From NCBI RefSeq assembly GCF_000014225.1, contig NC_008228.1, positions 4,712,001 to 4,776,000 on the forward strand: DNA of 64,000 bases. Reading direction: 5' to 3'. The first letter of the stretch is position 1; each line of letters opens with the position of its first letter. The position numbers and the translations under genes are program-made. Under the pieces are notes generated by a model. The model was not told the origin of the DNA. It searched no databases and saw only the letters and a list, made by a program, of their open reading frames with translations. The DNA comes from Paraglaciecola sp. T6c (GTDB lineage: Bacteria; Pseudomonadota; Gammaproteobacteria; Enterobacterales; Alteromonadaceae). Positions 8,203-16,745 of this stretch are shown here, piece by piece.

Positions 8203-10959
8203 CTAACAGCTTTGCGGCTTTCCTAAACCGTAGCCTTGGCCATAATCAATACCTATATCCTGCAGAACCCGACATATCTCATCATTCTCAACAAATTCTG
8301 CAACGGTTTTCATTCCCATCATTTTAGCAATGTTATGCACTGATTCCACAATAGCGCGATCTGTTGGTTGATTATGGATATCCTTCACTAAGCTTCCGTC
8401 AATTTTCAAATAGTCGACCGGTATCTGCTTCAAATAACCGAAAGATGAAGTGCCACTTCCAAAATCATCTAAGGCAAATTTAACCCCTATGGCTTTAAGC
8501 TCATGGATAAAGTCCAAAGCTTGGCCGATCCGCGAAATAACGGCAGTCTCTGTAATCTCAAAACAAATATTTTGTGGCGCTATTCTCGATGTCTTGATTA
8601 AGTTGATAACCTGACGGCTAAAGTCATCGTTACTCACACTCACGCCCGATAAATTGATCGACACCGTCACGTTACCTTCAGGGAAATAGGTCGCATAATT
8701 CGCCAAAGTCGTTTTAACGACCCAGCTATCGATTAAGCTGATAACGCCGTGCTTTTCAGCAACCGGAATGAATACTCCGGGAGATACAAACTGCCCATTT
8801 TCATTATGATATCGAATAAGAATTTCATAGTGCAATATGTGTTGATTTGTATTTTTCAGGCCAACAATGGGCTGTTTCACCAAGCTAAAGCGGCCCAGCT
8901 TAAGATCATGAGATATATTTGCTATATACCCTATATGCGCTTGATCTCTTAGCATATCAGTGCACCCTGCCTCGGCAAAAAACAAACGACCACGGCCTAA
9001 TTCTTTTGCTTTATCGCGAGATAACCCCGCCTTGCTCAATAGCTCGACATCACTTAAGTCCCGCTCTAAAGTGACCATACCGATACTAATTCCGATATTA
9101 ATTTGCCGCCCCCCCCAATAAAAGGCGTGCTCAGACACACTTTGAATCAGGTTTTTGCACAAACTTGTAGATTCTTCCAACGACCTATCCACTAATAGCA
9201 GTGCAAATTCGTCTCCCCCCAAACGCCCTAACGTGTCGTTAGAATTAACTAGGTGACTCAACACCTCGGCAACCTCTGTTAATACGCCATCGCCAATTTG
9301 GTGTCCTAAACTATCATTCACTAATTTAAAGTTATCAACATCAATACAACATAAATAAGAAGGCGCTACATTGTTGTTTTTTTCTGCGAAATATCGCTTA
9401 AGCAAACTTACGAAATGACGGCGATTCACTAAGCCAGTAAGTGCGTCGTAATTAGCTTGATAGCTCACCATTTGTGATAAATCATGTTCCTTGGTGATGT
9501 CTTTTAAAATACCCCGATAACCTAGGAACTTGTTTTCAAATTCCATTATGGGCTTGGCATTAATGAGCAAAACAAGTTGCTCACCTGTATGCTTTTTCGC
9601 TTTAAGAATGAAGTTACTCAATGACTCTTTTCGACTGATCCTCTGTTTATAACGCACGGTGGGGAAATCAGTAATATCAATGTTTTTAAGGATTTCTAAA
9701 TGAGGGAGCCCAATTAATTCTTCAGGTTTGTAATCAAACAAAGAGGCAACATCGCCACTGAGGTGAGTATAATTAAGGTCAGAATCACACTCCCAGAATA
9801 TGCTTGCGCCCGCGTCGGCAAGATCTCTGTATCTAGAGGCATTTAACTCTGTTTCCCTCTTCACCAGAGCGTTTCGCCTGATAACAGCCACGAGTAGTAA
9901 AATGATCACTAGGGCGACAAAAAACGCACTCACCACGCCCCACACAATTAACTTGTATTGCTCATAAAAAGACAGTTGCTCATTACGCAAAATACTGCCT
10001 TGTGGTAATTCAGAGCGCGCAAATTGATAACGCTCTAGTAGTTGAGCATCGAATATCCAAAGGTTCTCCGCTTTTACAATTTTGGGGATATCAGACACCG
10101 GGGTACCAGATAAAATACGAGCAACCATTTTTGCTGCCTGCTGAGCGTGAACAAATCCATCTAAATAACGAACCCCTAATATTCCATGATCAATCGTAAT
10201 AGATGCGATGGAATAATAGGGGTTAGCGCTGTTTTCCGTGAGTAAATCAGCGCTTTCAATCCAACCTGCATACGCTTGCAAGTGTGGATAAAACAACTGA
10301 CCAACAACCAAGATAGGCGTGTCGGTAGCAAACGGCTCGAAGGCCTCTTTGACACTTTCGGCGTGTACATCCGTTAAAACATGTAACTTCGTAAACTCGG
10401 AATACCTTTTTACTTTACTTAAGTTCGCTGTACCTGAACGAGTACTATCGGTAAGAACAATTAACTCATCGCTTTTACTTTGAAGACGGATTAATCGCAG
10501 TAACCCTTCAATATCACGATATTCGTACACCCCAGTTAACCATGATGTATAGGTGTTTTTTTCTAGATGTTTATTCACGCCAACAAAAACAACCGGCACA
10601 TCGTGAAAATGTAAATCGTGTGTTGCGAGTATAAACTGCAGCGCGTCGTCGTCTGTAGTGACGATTGCGCTAAATTGGGTAGTCTGATATTTATTTGCTA
10701 GGTAATCTAAAAACACGTCCTTAAAAAACAGTGTCGGAAAGCGCTTTGCATCAAGGTGTTCGTGTAATATCCGTACTCCAGGAGCATTTAAAACACCCGT
10801 TTCGAGACCTTCGGTTAAGGCTTTGGTCCATTCATGCTGCTCATCGTAAGAATGAATAACTAACACGTTCATTTCTTGTTCTTGACCATAACAAGCTGAA
10901 CCAAAAAACCAACTCCATAGAACAAGACGTAAAACTCGACAGAATTGCATTACATACAT
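8203..10959 (-). CDS. Membrane GGDEF-EAL protein with periplasmic substrate-binding-type sensor
   Basis: A 918-residue protein: signal peptide (about 1-25), a periplasmic ABC-type substrate-binding sensor (about 30-330, beginning NVLVIHSYDEQHEWT), a transmembrane helix (about 335-357), a PAS domain (about 370-485), GGDEF (about 490-655, GRLGGDEFALLL) and EAL (about 680-912, YEILIRY). The GGDEF active-site motif is intact. The EAL residues E, N (SINLSG), E (EITET), DD (DDFGSG), K (LKIDG), E (AEFVE) and Q (GQGYG) are all kept. It may therefore make or degrade cyclic di-GMP in response to a periplasmic ligand; the net direction cannot be read from sequence. Single-gene unit, divergent from a candidate small RNA and a hybrid kinase. 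Confidence 0.9.
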   Translation of the reverse strand: MYVMQFCRVLRLVLWSWFFGSACYGQEQEMNVLVIHSYDEQHEWTKALTEGLETGVLNAPGVRILHEHLDAKRFPTLFFKDVFLDYLANKYQTTQFSAIVTTDDDALQFILATHDLHFHDVPVVFVGVNKHLEKNTYTSWLTGVYEYRDIEGLLRLIRLQSKSDELIVLTDSTRSGTANLSKVKRYSEFTKLHVLTDVHAESVKEAFEPFATDTPILVVGQLFYPHLQAYAGWIESADLLTENSANPYYSIASITIDHGILGVRYLDGFVHAQQAAKMVARILSGTPVSDIPKIVKAENLWIFDAQLLERYQFARSELPQGSILRNEQLSFYEQYKLIVWGVVSAFFVALVIILLLVAVIRRNALVKRETELNASRYRDLADAGASIFWECDSDLNYTHLSGDVASLFDYKPEELIGLPHLEILKNIDITDFPTVRYKQRISRKESLSNFILKAKKHTGEQLVLLINAKPIMEFENKFLGYRGILKDITKEHDLSQMVSYQANYDALTGLVNRRHFVSLLKRYFAEKNNNVAPSYLCCIDVDNFKLVNDSLGHQIGDGVLTEVAEVLSHLVNSNDTLGRLGGDEFALLLVDRSLEESTSLCKNLIQSVSEHAFYWGGRQINIGISIGMVTLERDLSDVELLSKAGLSRDKAKELGRGRLFFAEAGCTDMLRDQAHIGYIANISHDLKLGRFSLVKQPIVGLKNTNQHILHYEILIRYHNENGQFVSPGVFIPVAEKHGVISLIDSWVVKTTLANYATYFPEGNVTVSINLSGVSVSNDDFSRQVINLIKTSRIAPQNICFEITETAVISRIGQALDFIHELKAIGVKFALDDFGSGTSSFGYLKQIPVDYLKIDGSLVKDIHNQPTDRAIVESVHNIAKMMGMKTVAEFVENDEICRVLQDIGIDYGQGYGLGKPQSC

Positions 10960-11193
10960 GTTCGTCGTTCCCTCAATAAAACTACGCTGATAACGCCCCT
11001 TAATTACTCAATGGTCCACGTGTCTCAGTAAATAAATTTAAAATATGAGCTATTATAGTGAAAAACACTGGCCCACGGGCTAGCCATTAGTCTAAATAAG
11101 CGAGTGCTTTTTAGCCAAACGGGTAAGAATTGACTCGTTTCGTTCAACGTTTTTACATCCTCACATCTTTTTAAATAAAACCTTAAAACACAC

Positions 11194-11222
11194 TTGAAAA
11201 TGATTCTCATTTAGATTAAATT
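11194..11222 (+). promoter_or_regulatory. Fur-like box inside a sigma-70-type promoter
   Basis: A perfect inverted repeat AAATGA-TTC-TCATTT (11198-11212) matches the core of the Fur consensus; 13 of 19 positions agree over the full site. It lies between TTGAAA (11194-11199) and TAAATT (11217-11222), which are 17 bp apart. A Fur-type repressor bound here would block this promoter. The predicted start site is near 11229. Confidence 0.5.
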
Positions 11223-11228
11223 AATCCT

Positions 11229-11316
11229 GCCTGTTTGATACTGAGTTTCACTGGTCCTGGCTTGGTGTCACATTTGTGGCAGATATTTCAAAATGAAATA
11301 TCTGCCATTTTCTCTT
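11229..11316 (+). ncRNA. Candidate Fur-controlled small RNA
   Basis: A putative transcript of about 88 nt from the start site predicted by the promoter at 11194-11222 to the hairpin terminator ending near 11316. It has no reading frame of note and no upstream gene on this strand to explain the terminator. The size, the Fur-like site over the promoter and the terminator resemble the layout of RyhB/PrrF-type iron-responsive small RNAs, but I see no sequence match to either. This is an inference from architecture. Confidence 0.35.
11277..11316 (+). terminator. Strong orphan Rho-independent terminator
   Basis: A perfect 14-bp stem, TGGCAGATATTTCA (11277-11290) and TGAAATATCTGCCA (11294-11307), with an AAA loop, followed by TTTTCTCTT. 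The T-rich tract is on the + strand only. The nearest upstream + strand gene ends 3.1 kb away, behind a long minus-strand gene, so the terminator probably belongs to an unannotated short transcript. Confidence 0.7.
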
Positions 11317-11476
11317 ATCTCCTTTCTAAAAAGTGTCAATAGGGCACTAATTACAAATATTTGAGCTGCAAATATTGAAATTTAGTCATCCGAGGAGTAC
11401 GGTGCAGAGTGTGGTATTTAGTGGCAAATGAATTGCCCATACCTGCCTCAAGAAGCACTTAAACGGATGACATGGA

Positions 11477-13996
11477 ATGAAGTATCTTGCTAGTGGTAAA
11501 ATGGCTAATGTCGTTTTTTGGTTAACCTTCGTGGTGGGTAGTGCCATCGGACTATTGCTGTTCAATCAAGGGGTATCGTCTTACCGTACCCAAGAGCTGA
11601 ACCATGCTCAACAGCACTTACAGCAATTTGTCGCCCGATATGATGTGGCCCTGCAACAAACCGTTGAACGCAGTAATAAATTGGCTGATGCGGTACATCT
11701 CAATAGCCCCTTAAAAACAGCCCAACTAAGTCAATTTATTCATTTGGTTTATCCCAAAGCCAATGATGTCGCGGAAATTTACCTGTTTAGCAATAATGCT
11801 GCCCTGCCGCGCTTTCACTATTCTCCCGATACCGGACTCAGTCAGCTCGTTGACGAATTAGCTCCCTATATTCAACCTTACCTTAAGGCCGCAGGTAAAC
11901 TGGGGACAACCCAAATTTCGCCTATCATCAACGCACATAATTCAGCGGTTAAAGCACCAATTATTGTTGTGGTAAATCCTATCGCTGAAGAAGAGACAGC
12001 TCAAACAGCAGCAACTTTTTTGATCACCGTTCACCAAGTGGCATCCCTGACAGGTGCGCTGCCTAAAGAAGCGGGTCGTGAAAACTTCGCCTATATTTTG
12101 GCCGATCACGAGCAAAACTACTATGTGTTCCCTGATAACAAAATGTTCGACAGTACGCCTAGTATTGATGCAAAACGTACTGACATTCCAGACTTAAATG
12201 TACCGCTTAATATACTTGGCAATCAGTGGCAGCTCTGGGTATATCCGCCAACACAACATGTTAAACCGATTGATTTTATTTATTACGTGTATTTGACTTT
12301 ATCTATCGTCGGTAGCTTTATGGCCGGTTTTTTATTGCGCTATGCATTACAACAACACAGGGGACTTTACCTACATCTCCTGCGACAATCACGGGAAGTA
12401 AAACGCGTTACTCATTCCCTAAAAGACACTGAAATAGCGTTAGCAGCCAGTGAAAAAACGGCAGCCTGGGCAGTCAGCGGTCGAACGCAATTCATGAACA
12501 CATTGAGCCATCAAATCCGCACTCCTGTAAATGGTATTTTAGGTATGACCGATTTGTGCATGCAAACTGAGTTAAGCCTAAAGCAACAAGACTACCTACG
12601 TAAAATTACTGCTTCGGCTGAACATCTTAATTCAGTATTGGGGGATTTATCTGATTTCGCGTTGTTGGAATCTGGCGAACTACAACTTGCTGAACAGCCG
12701 TTCTCATTGCATGAAATTGTAGATAGTTTGTACGCCATGTTGTCTAAAGAGGCACAAGATAAAGGGTTAGTGTTTAATATTACGTTGCCCCACACCGTGC
12801 ACTGCGATCTCATTGGAGATCGCAGACGATTAAGCGAAATTATGCTGAATCTATGCGCTAATGCTATTGAGCAAACTAGCAGTGGCCATATTCATTTAGT
12901 CATCAGCACAGACAACCAACAAACAGACCAAGACTCACTCACACATGAGAGTGACTATACGTTAAACATCATGGTTACTGATACAGGGGCTGGCATTAGT
13001 CAAGAAGATATCAACCAACTCTTTAGCCAGGGTCAACCGTTAAAGCAGAATCACAATGCTGGTGGCAGACTAGGCTTAACCATAAGCCAACGATTGTGCC
13101 AGTTGATGGGCGGTGAAATTGTTGTATCGAGTCAGCTTGGCATCGGCAGCTGTTTTACTGCCAGCGTTAAGTTGAAGCTCAATAACCTGATCATTACCTC
13201 ACCAGAAGAAGTCATGCAGCTATCGACGCCGCAACGCATCGTCGTCATCGATGACAACCCTATTTCTTTAACCATGTTAGAACATGCACTCACTACGATG
13301 GGCGCCGAAGTAGCGACCTTTCAATTTGCCAGTGATGCGCTTGAGGCCTTAATAGAGAATGAGCAACCTGACATTATTTTACTTGATTGGGTGATGCCAC
13401 AAATAGGCGGCTTAGCATTTCTATCTCGACTACAACAATCAAAAGTACAGATCACCAGCCGAATACTGGTCTTAACCGCCTACGATGCAAAAAGTATTTC
13501 GCGCATGACACAGCAATTTGCAGTTGAGCGTATTTTGAGTAAACCCTGTCGTAATGAAGAGCTGTTTCACATCATTGAAAAGACGGAAATGATAGCGAGC
13601 GATGAAGACGAGAGCCCATTAGATGGATTAACCGTGCTAGTCGCCGAAGACAATATGATTAACCAAGAGATCATTAGTGAACTTCTGCAACAGGAAGGGG
13701 CTGAAGTGCTTCTTTCGAACGATGGTCAACACTGCATAGATGAGCTCAAACGCGCAGAAAAAGTGGATATTGTATTGATGGATATCAACATGCCCGTCAT
13801 GAACGGCCTTGCTGCGTTAAAAGTGATCCGCGGGGAATTAGGCATGGCCGATTTACCGATTGTTGCTCTTACGGCCAATATATTCGAGCAAGATAAACAA
13901 CAGTACATACATGCTGGAATGAACGAACATCTAGGTAAGCCTTACGACCGAGACCAAATTGTTCAGTGTATTTTGCGTCTTACTCAAAAAGCATAG
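11477..13996 (+). CDS. Hybrid sensor histidine kinase with two receiver domains
   Basis: An 839-residue membrane protein: N-terminal transmembrane helix (about 10-28), periplasmic sensor (about 30-265), second transmembrane helix (about 268-288), HisKA (about 330-400, phospho-acceptor His in SHQIRTPVNG), HATPase (about 440-565; VTDTGAGIS and LGLTISQRL), then two receiver domains. The first has its Asp in LLDWVMP (about 636), the second in LMDINMP (about 768). No HPt domain is present, so a phosphorelay would need a separate HPt protein. No cognate response regulator is adjacent. The overall form resembles BarA/RetS-type kinases, but the signal is unknown. The start at 11477 has a weak ribosome site (GGA about 9 nt upstream). 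Confidence 0.88.
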   Translation: MKYLASGKMANVVFWLTFVVGSAIGLLLFNQGVSSYRTQELNHAQQHLQQFVARYDVALQQTVERSNKLADAVHLNSPLKTAQLSQFIHLVYPKANDVAEIYLFSNNAALPRFHYSPDTGLSQLVDELAPYIQPYLKAAGKLGTTQISPIINAHNSAVKAPIIVVVNPIAEEETAQTAATFLITVHQVASLTGALPKEAGRENFAYILADHEQNYYVFPDNKMFDSTPSIDAKRTDIPDLNVPLNILGNQWQLWVYPPTQHVKPIDFIYYVYLTLSIVGSFMAGFLLRYALQQHRGLYLHLLRQSREVKRVTHSLKDTEIALAASEKTAAWAVSGRTQFMNTLSHQIRTPVNGILGMTDLCMQTELSLKQQDYLRKITASAEHLNSVLGDLSDFALLESGELQLAEQPFSLHEIVDSLYAMLSKEAQDKGLVFNITLPHTVHCDLIGDRRRLSEIMLNLCANAIEQTSSGHIHLVISTDNQQTDQDSLTHESDYTLNIMVTDTGAGISQEDINQLFSQGQPLKQNHNAGGRLGLTISQRLCQLMGGEIVVSSQLGIGSCFTASVKLKLNNLIITSPEEVMQLSTPQRIVVIDDNPISLTMLEHALTTMGAEVATFQFASDALEALIENEQPDIILLDWVMPQIGGLAFLSRLQQSKVQITSRILVLTAYDAKSISRMTQQFAVERILSKPCRNEELFHIIEKTEMIASDEDESPLDGLTVLVAEDNMINQEIISELLQQEGAEVLLSNDGQHCIDELKRAEKVDIVLMDINMPVMNGLAALKVIRGELGMADLPIVALTANIFEQDKQQYIHAGMNEHLGKPYDRDQIVQCILRLTQKA

Positions 13997-14024
13997 TTAA
14001 TTTATTGAATCGAGTATTATTCTA

Positions 14025-14060
14025 ATCCACGCTAATAAGTGAGCACTTATTAACGTGGAT
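14025..14060. repeat. Long near-perfect hairpin between convergent genes
   Basis: A 17-bp inverted repeat with one mismatch (32:53 within 140xx) and a two-base centre, ATCCACGCTAATAAGTG at 14025-14041 and its partner at 14044-14060. It lies between the hybrid kinase stop (+) and the MetR-like gene stop (-). Neither side has a T-tract, so it may be an RNA-stabilising or bidirectional termination structure. Confidence 0.6.
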
Positions 14061-14065
14061 CCGTA

Positions 14066-14959
14066 CTAGATTAAATGGTCGGTTTTTTTAGCAATGTCAA
14101 TAAAGGTGTTCTGGTATTCAGGACGAGTTTCACCGGCCCTAAACCCTAAGTGAATATTTTTAAAAATTCCTTTTTTCCCCAATCTAACAGGCACAATGGG
14201 TAAATCTTTTTGATGCTGTTCCACCAGCCATTTGGGTAGTGCCGAAACCCCTCGCCCTGCACTGACCATTTGCAACATAATTTCTGTTGTTTCAATGGTT
14301 CTATGTCTCTTAACGCTCGCGCCTGCTGGGGTCAGAAATTGGCTAAATATATCCAAACGACTTGCCTCTACTGGATAGGTAATTAGCACGTCATCACTAA
14401 GATCCTGTGGCTGCACCCACGACTGCCCCGCAACAGGGTGCGATTCAGGCACAACTAATACGTGCTCGTATTCAAATACCGGTAAGTACTCTAAACCTTT
14501 TTGAAATAATGGGTCTGGGGTGACCAGCATATCAATATCGTAACCCAGCAACGCCCCCAACCCACCGAATTGAAACGCTTGGCGTACATCAACGTCCACG
14601 TCAGGATATTGCTGCAAAAATGGGGAGACGACTTTCAATAACCATTGATAACAAGGGTGGCATTCCATACCGATGCGCAGTGCGCCGCGTTGACCTTGAG
14701 CTATCTGCTGGATCACTTGTTCACTGTGTTCAAATTGCGGTAACACTCGGTTGGCCAAATTGAGCAACCCCTGCCCTGCTTGGGTTAAGCGCAAGCGACG
14801 ACCGTCTTTTTGCCACACAGGCGCACCTAAGTGGCCTTCTAGCTTTTTAATACCGTGACTCAAAGCAGATTGCGTCAAATGCAGGGCATTGGCGGCTTCG
14901 GTTAATGTGCCATGTTTGTCAACAGCGTGGATAATGGCTAAATGATGGCGCTCTAGCAT
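14066..14959 (-). CDS. LysR-family regulator, MetR-like
   Basis: A 297-residue LysR-type protein with an N-terminal winged helix-turn-helix (about 4-62, LTEAANALHLTQSALSHGIKKL) and a type 2 periplasmic-binding-like effector domain (about 90-295). ECHPCYQWL and the YPVEASRLDIFSQFLTPAG segment resemble MetR, which activates metE/metH in response to homocysteine. The assignment is by residue pattern, and no metE is adjacent. A near match to the MetR site (TGAA-N5-TTCA) lies 15 bp upstream of the start, consistent with autoregulation. It could be another LysR regulator close to MetR. Confidence 0.75.
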   Translation of the reverse strand: MLERHHLAIIHAVDKHGTLTEAANALHLTQSALSHGIKKLEGHLGAPVWQKDGRRLRLTQAGQGLLNLANRVLPQFEHSEQVIQQIAQGQRGALRIGMECHPCYQWLLKVVSPFLQQYPDVDVDVRQAFQFGGLGALLGYDIDMLVTPDPLFQKGLEYLPVFEYEHVLVVPESHPVAGQSWVQPQDLSDDVLITYPVEASRLDIFSQFLTPAGASVKRHRTIETTEIMLQMVSAGRGVSALPKWLVEQHQKDLPIVPVRLGKKGIFKNIHLGFRAGETRPEYQNTFIDIAKKTDHLI

Positions 14960-14973
14960 AAGGGTAAAACCTA

Positions 14974-14986
14974 TGAGTAAAATTCA
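14974..14986. promoter_or_regulatory. Possible MetR-type site
   Basis: TGAGTAAAATTCA matches TGAA-N5-TTCA at 7 of 8 conserved positions and sits 15 bp upstream of the MetR-like start codon. A single short match, so only suggestive. Confidence 0.3.
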
Positions 14987-15086
14987 TCTAATACTAAAAA
15001 TATACCACTAATTTTACTTGATCCGGTCTAACTTTGGTGAACAAATGTTAGATACCTAAAGCCAATACTCATGACTAGAATAACCT

Positions 15087-15905
15087 TTACGTTCGTGCTG
15101 ATTTTTTCAAACCTAACGCCCTCTTGCCTTTTGCTTTAATCACTCGCCAAGGTGTTTGCGGCCCTCTGGGTAGACTGGCCTGTAAATGCTGGTAATCAGC
15201 ATCGTTCAATTGCACTTCACCGCCGTGAGCGAGCAAAATAGATTTTGGGCGCATTGCCATGAGCCGATCAATTGAGTTGCCGTACACTTCGGGGAAAAAC
15301 ACTGGAAAAGGCGGAATAAAACGACTCTTCACTTTAACCACCAAATCAGCCACGTACATGCGCTGACTTGGCATATGCATAACTGATAAATCACGGTCTG
15401 TATGCCCTGGTGTTTCGTACACACACCATTCATCAAAGCCCGGTATCGTCTGCTTATCAATAAGTTTGATGTCTGGTTTAAGCGTTTTGGCGTACCACAT
15501 ACTTCTGCGTTCACGCCCCATTCGGTTGGCAACCCAACGTGCAAGCATTAAATCGGTGACGAACATAAGCCAACCTGTTATGCCTTTGTACCAAGAGTGC
15601 TCAACGTCACTAGAGATGATTGTGCAACCAACCAGTTTTCTTAACGCGTGCGCTGCACCAGCGTGATCCGGATGCATATGAGTAACCAATACCGCTTTTA
15701 AATCACTAAAAGGACGGTTCAATTCTTGAGTAATAAAATCTCGTAGGGTGTCGACGTCGGCACGGGTACAGCCGTCCAGCAACATAAGTCGGTCTGGGTA
15801 TTCGACTAAATATATTGACTGAATATAACCCTGTAAATGATGTAACTTCATAACTCTAACTGCTCTTTTAGCTTTGTATTGCGCGGCTACTAGCATACTG
15901 GTCAT
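15087..15905 (-). CDS. MBL-fold metallo-hydrolase
   Basis: A 272-residue metallo-beta-lactamase-fold protein. The metal-binding THMHPDHAGAA motif lies near residue 76, GHTDRD near 168 supplies a further His/Asp, and LLAHGGE near 224 is the last metal ligand. This indicates a dinuclear zinc hydrolase of glyoxalase II-like type. The substrate cannot be assigned. The start is uncertain: residue 19 (ATG at 15851, protein starting MKLHHLQGY) fits the family N-terminus better than the ATG at 15905, but neither has a clear ribosome site. The gene is upstream of, and on the same strand as, the MetR-like gene (127-bp gap). Confidence 0.8.
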   Translation of the reverse strand: MTSMLVAAQYKAKRAVRVMKLHHLQGYIQSIYLVEYPDRLMLLDGCTRADVDTLRDFITQELNRPFSDLKAVLVTHMHPDHAGAAHALRKLVGCTIISSDVEHSWYKGITGWLMFVTDLMLARWVANRMGRERRSMWYAKTLKPDIKLIDKQTIPGFDEWCVYETPGHTDRDLSVMHMPSQRMYVADLVVKVKSRFIPPFPVFFPEVYGNSIDRLMAMRPKSILLAHGGEVQLNDADYQHLQASLPRGPQTPWRVIKAKGKRALGLKKSART

Positions 15906-16136
15906 GCCAGTAAAATCGAACTTTTTGTTGTAAATAGTTAAGTCAAATAAAAAGATATAAACTCAGTTTCACTAGGGCTGCATAGAGTATTCGACCCACT
16001 TTCAAACGCGCATATCAGAGAATATTTCATCCCCAGTGTAGAATCTTCAACCATTTTACTGTGCTACCCTTCTTCTCTTTGTACGATATGTACGTTTATC
16101 ATGACGTTTATCCTCGTTTGTTTTAAGGAAGCTACC

Positions 16137-16697
16137 TTGCATCAATCTCAAAGACCTACAACGCTGCACGTAGTCGTCGGCTCTAAAAATCCAGTGAAAG
16201 TAAACGCCGCAAAAAATGCTATCAGTATGCTTTACCCTGATCATGAAATAACGTGCGAAGGCATGCATGCCCCCTCTGGCGTGGCTGAGCAGCCCATGAC
16301 CAGTGAAGAAACACGCATAGGTGCTATTAATCGGGTGAGTTATTGTCAAGCGAATACAAAAGCAGATTTTTATGTGGCGATGGAAGGCGGCGTCGATAAA
16401 TTCGAATACGGCCCAGCTACGTTTGCTTATGTCGTTATCGCTAACCACCAGCGCGAGTCGATTGGCCGGGGCGCAATTATGCCTATTCCTGAATCTGTCT
16501 ATCAAGCCTTAGCCAGTGGCGAAGAGCTAGGCCCATTGATGGATGAGCTATTTAACACCCAAAACGTGAAACAAAAAGGTGGGGCAATAGGGTTGCTGAC
16601 CAATGGAAATGCCACCCGAGAAGGCAATTACACTCATGCAATGGTGTTGGCAATGGCACCATTTTTACACCCTGAACTGTATCCTGTTAAGCAGTAA
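16137..16697 (+). CDS. Inosine/xanthosine triphosphatase YjjX family
   Basis: A 186-residue NTPase of the YjjX family, recognised from VVVGSKNPVKVNAAKNAI near the N-terminus and ADFYVAMEGGVDKF in the middle. The family removes ITP and XTP from the nucleotide pool by hydrolysing them to the diphosphates. The start is placed at TTG 16137, with AAGGA seven bases upstream. An in-frame ATG at 16101 would add 12 residues but lacks a ribosome site. Convergent with the sortase-system kinase gene and apparently monocistronic. Confidence 0.85.
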   Translation: MHQSQRPTTLHVVVGSKNPVKVNAAKNAISMLYPDHEITCEGMHAPSGVAEQPMTSEETRIGAINRVSYCQANTKADFYVAMEGGVDKFEYGPATFAYVVIANHQRESIGRGAIMPIPESVYQALASGEELGPLMDELFNTQNVKQKGGAIGLLTNGNATREGNYTHAMVLAMAPFLHPELYPVKQ

Positions 16698-16745
16698 AAA
16701 AGCACAGGCAATTTATTCCTAATTTGCGAGCGATTGCGCGAGCAG

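Larger units (their letters stand above)
10960..11476. other. 517-bp intergenic region holding a candidate small RNA gene
   Basis: No protein gene is supported. It contains a Fur-like site within a promoter (11194-11222) and a strong orphan hairpin terminator (11277-11316), described separately. The stretch from 10960 to 11190 shows nothing clear, and 11317-11476 is the probable leader of the hybrid kinase gene. Confidence 0.6.
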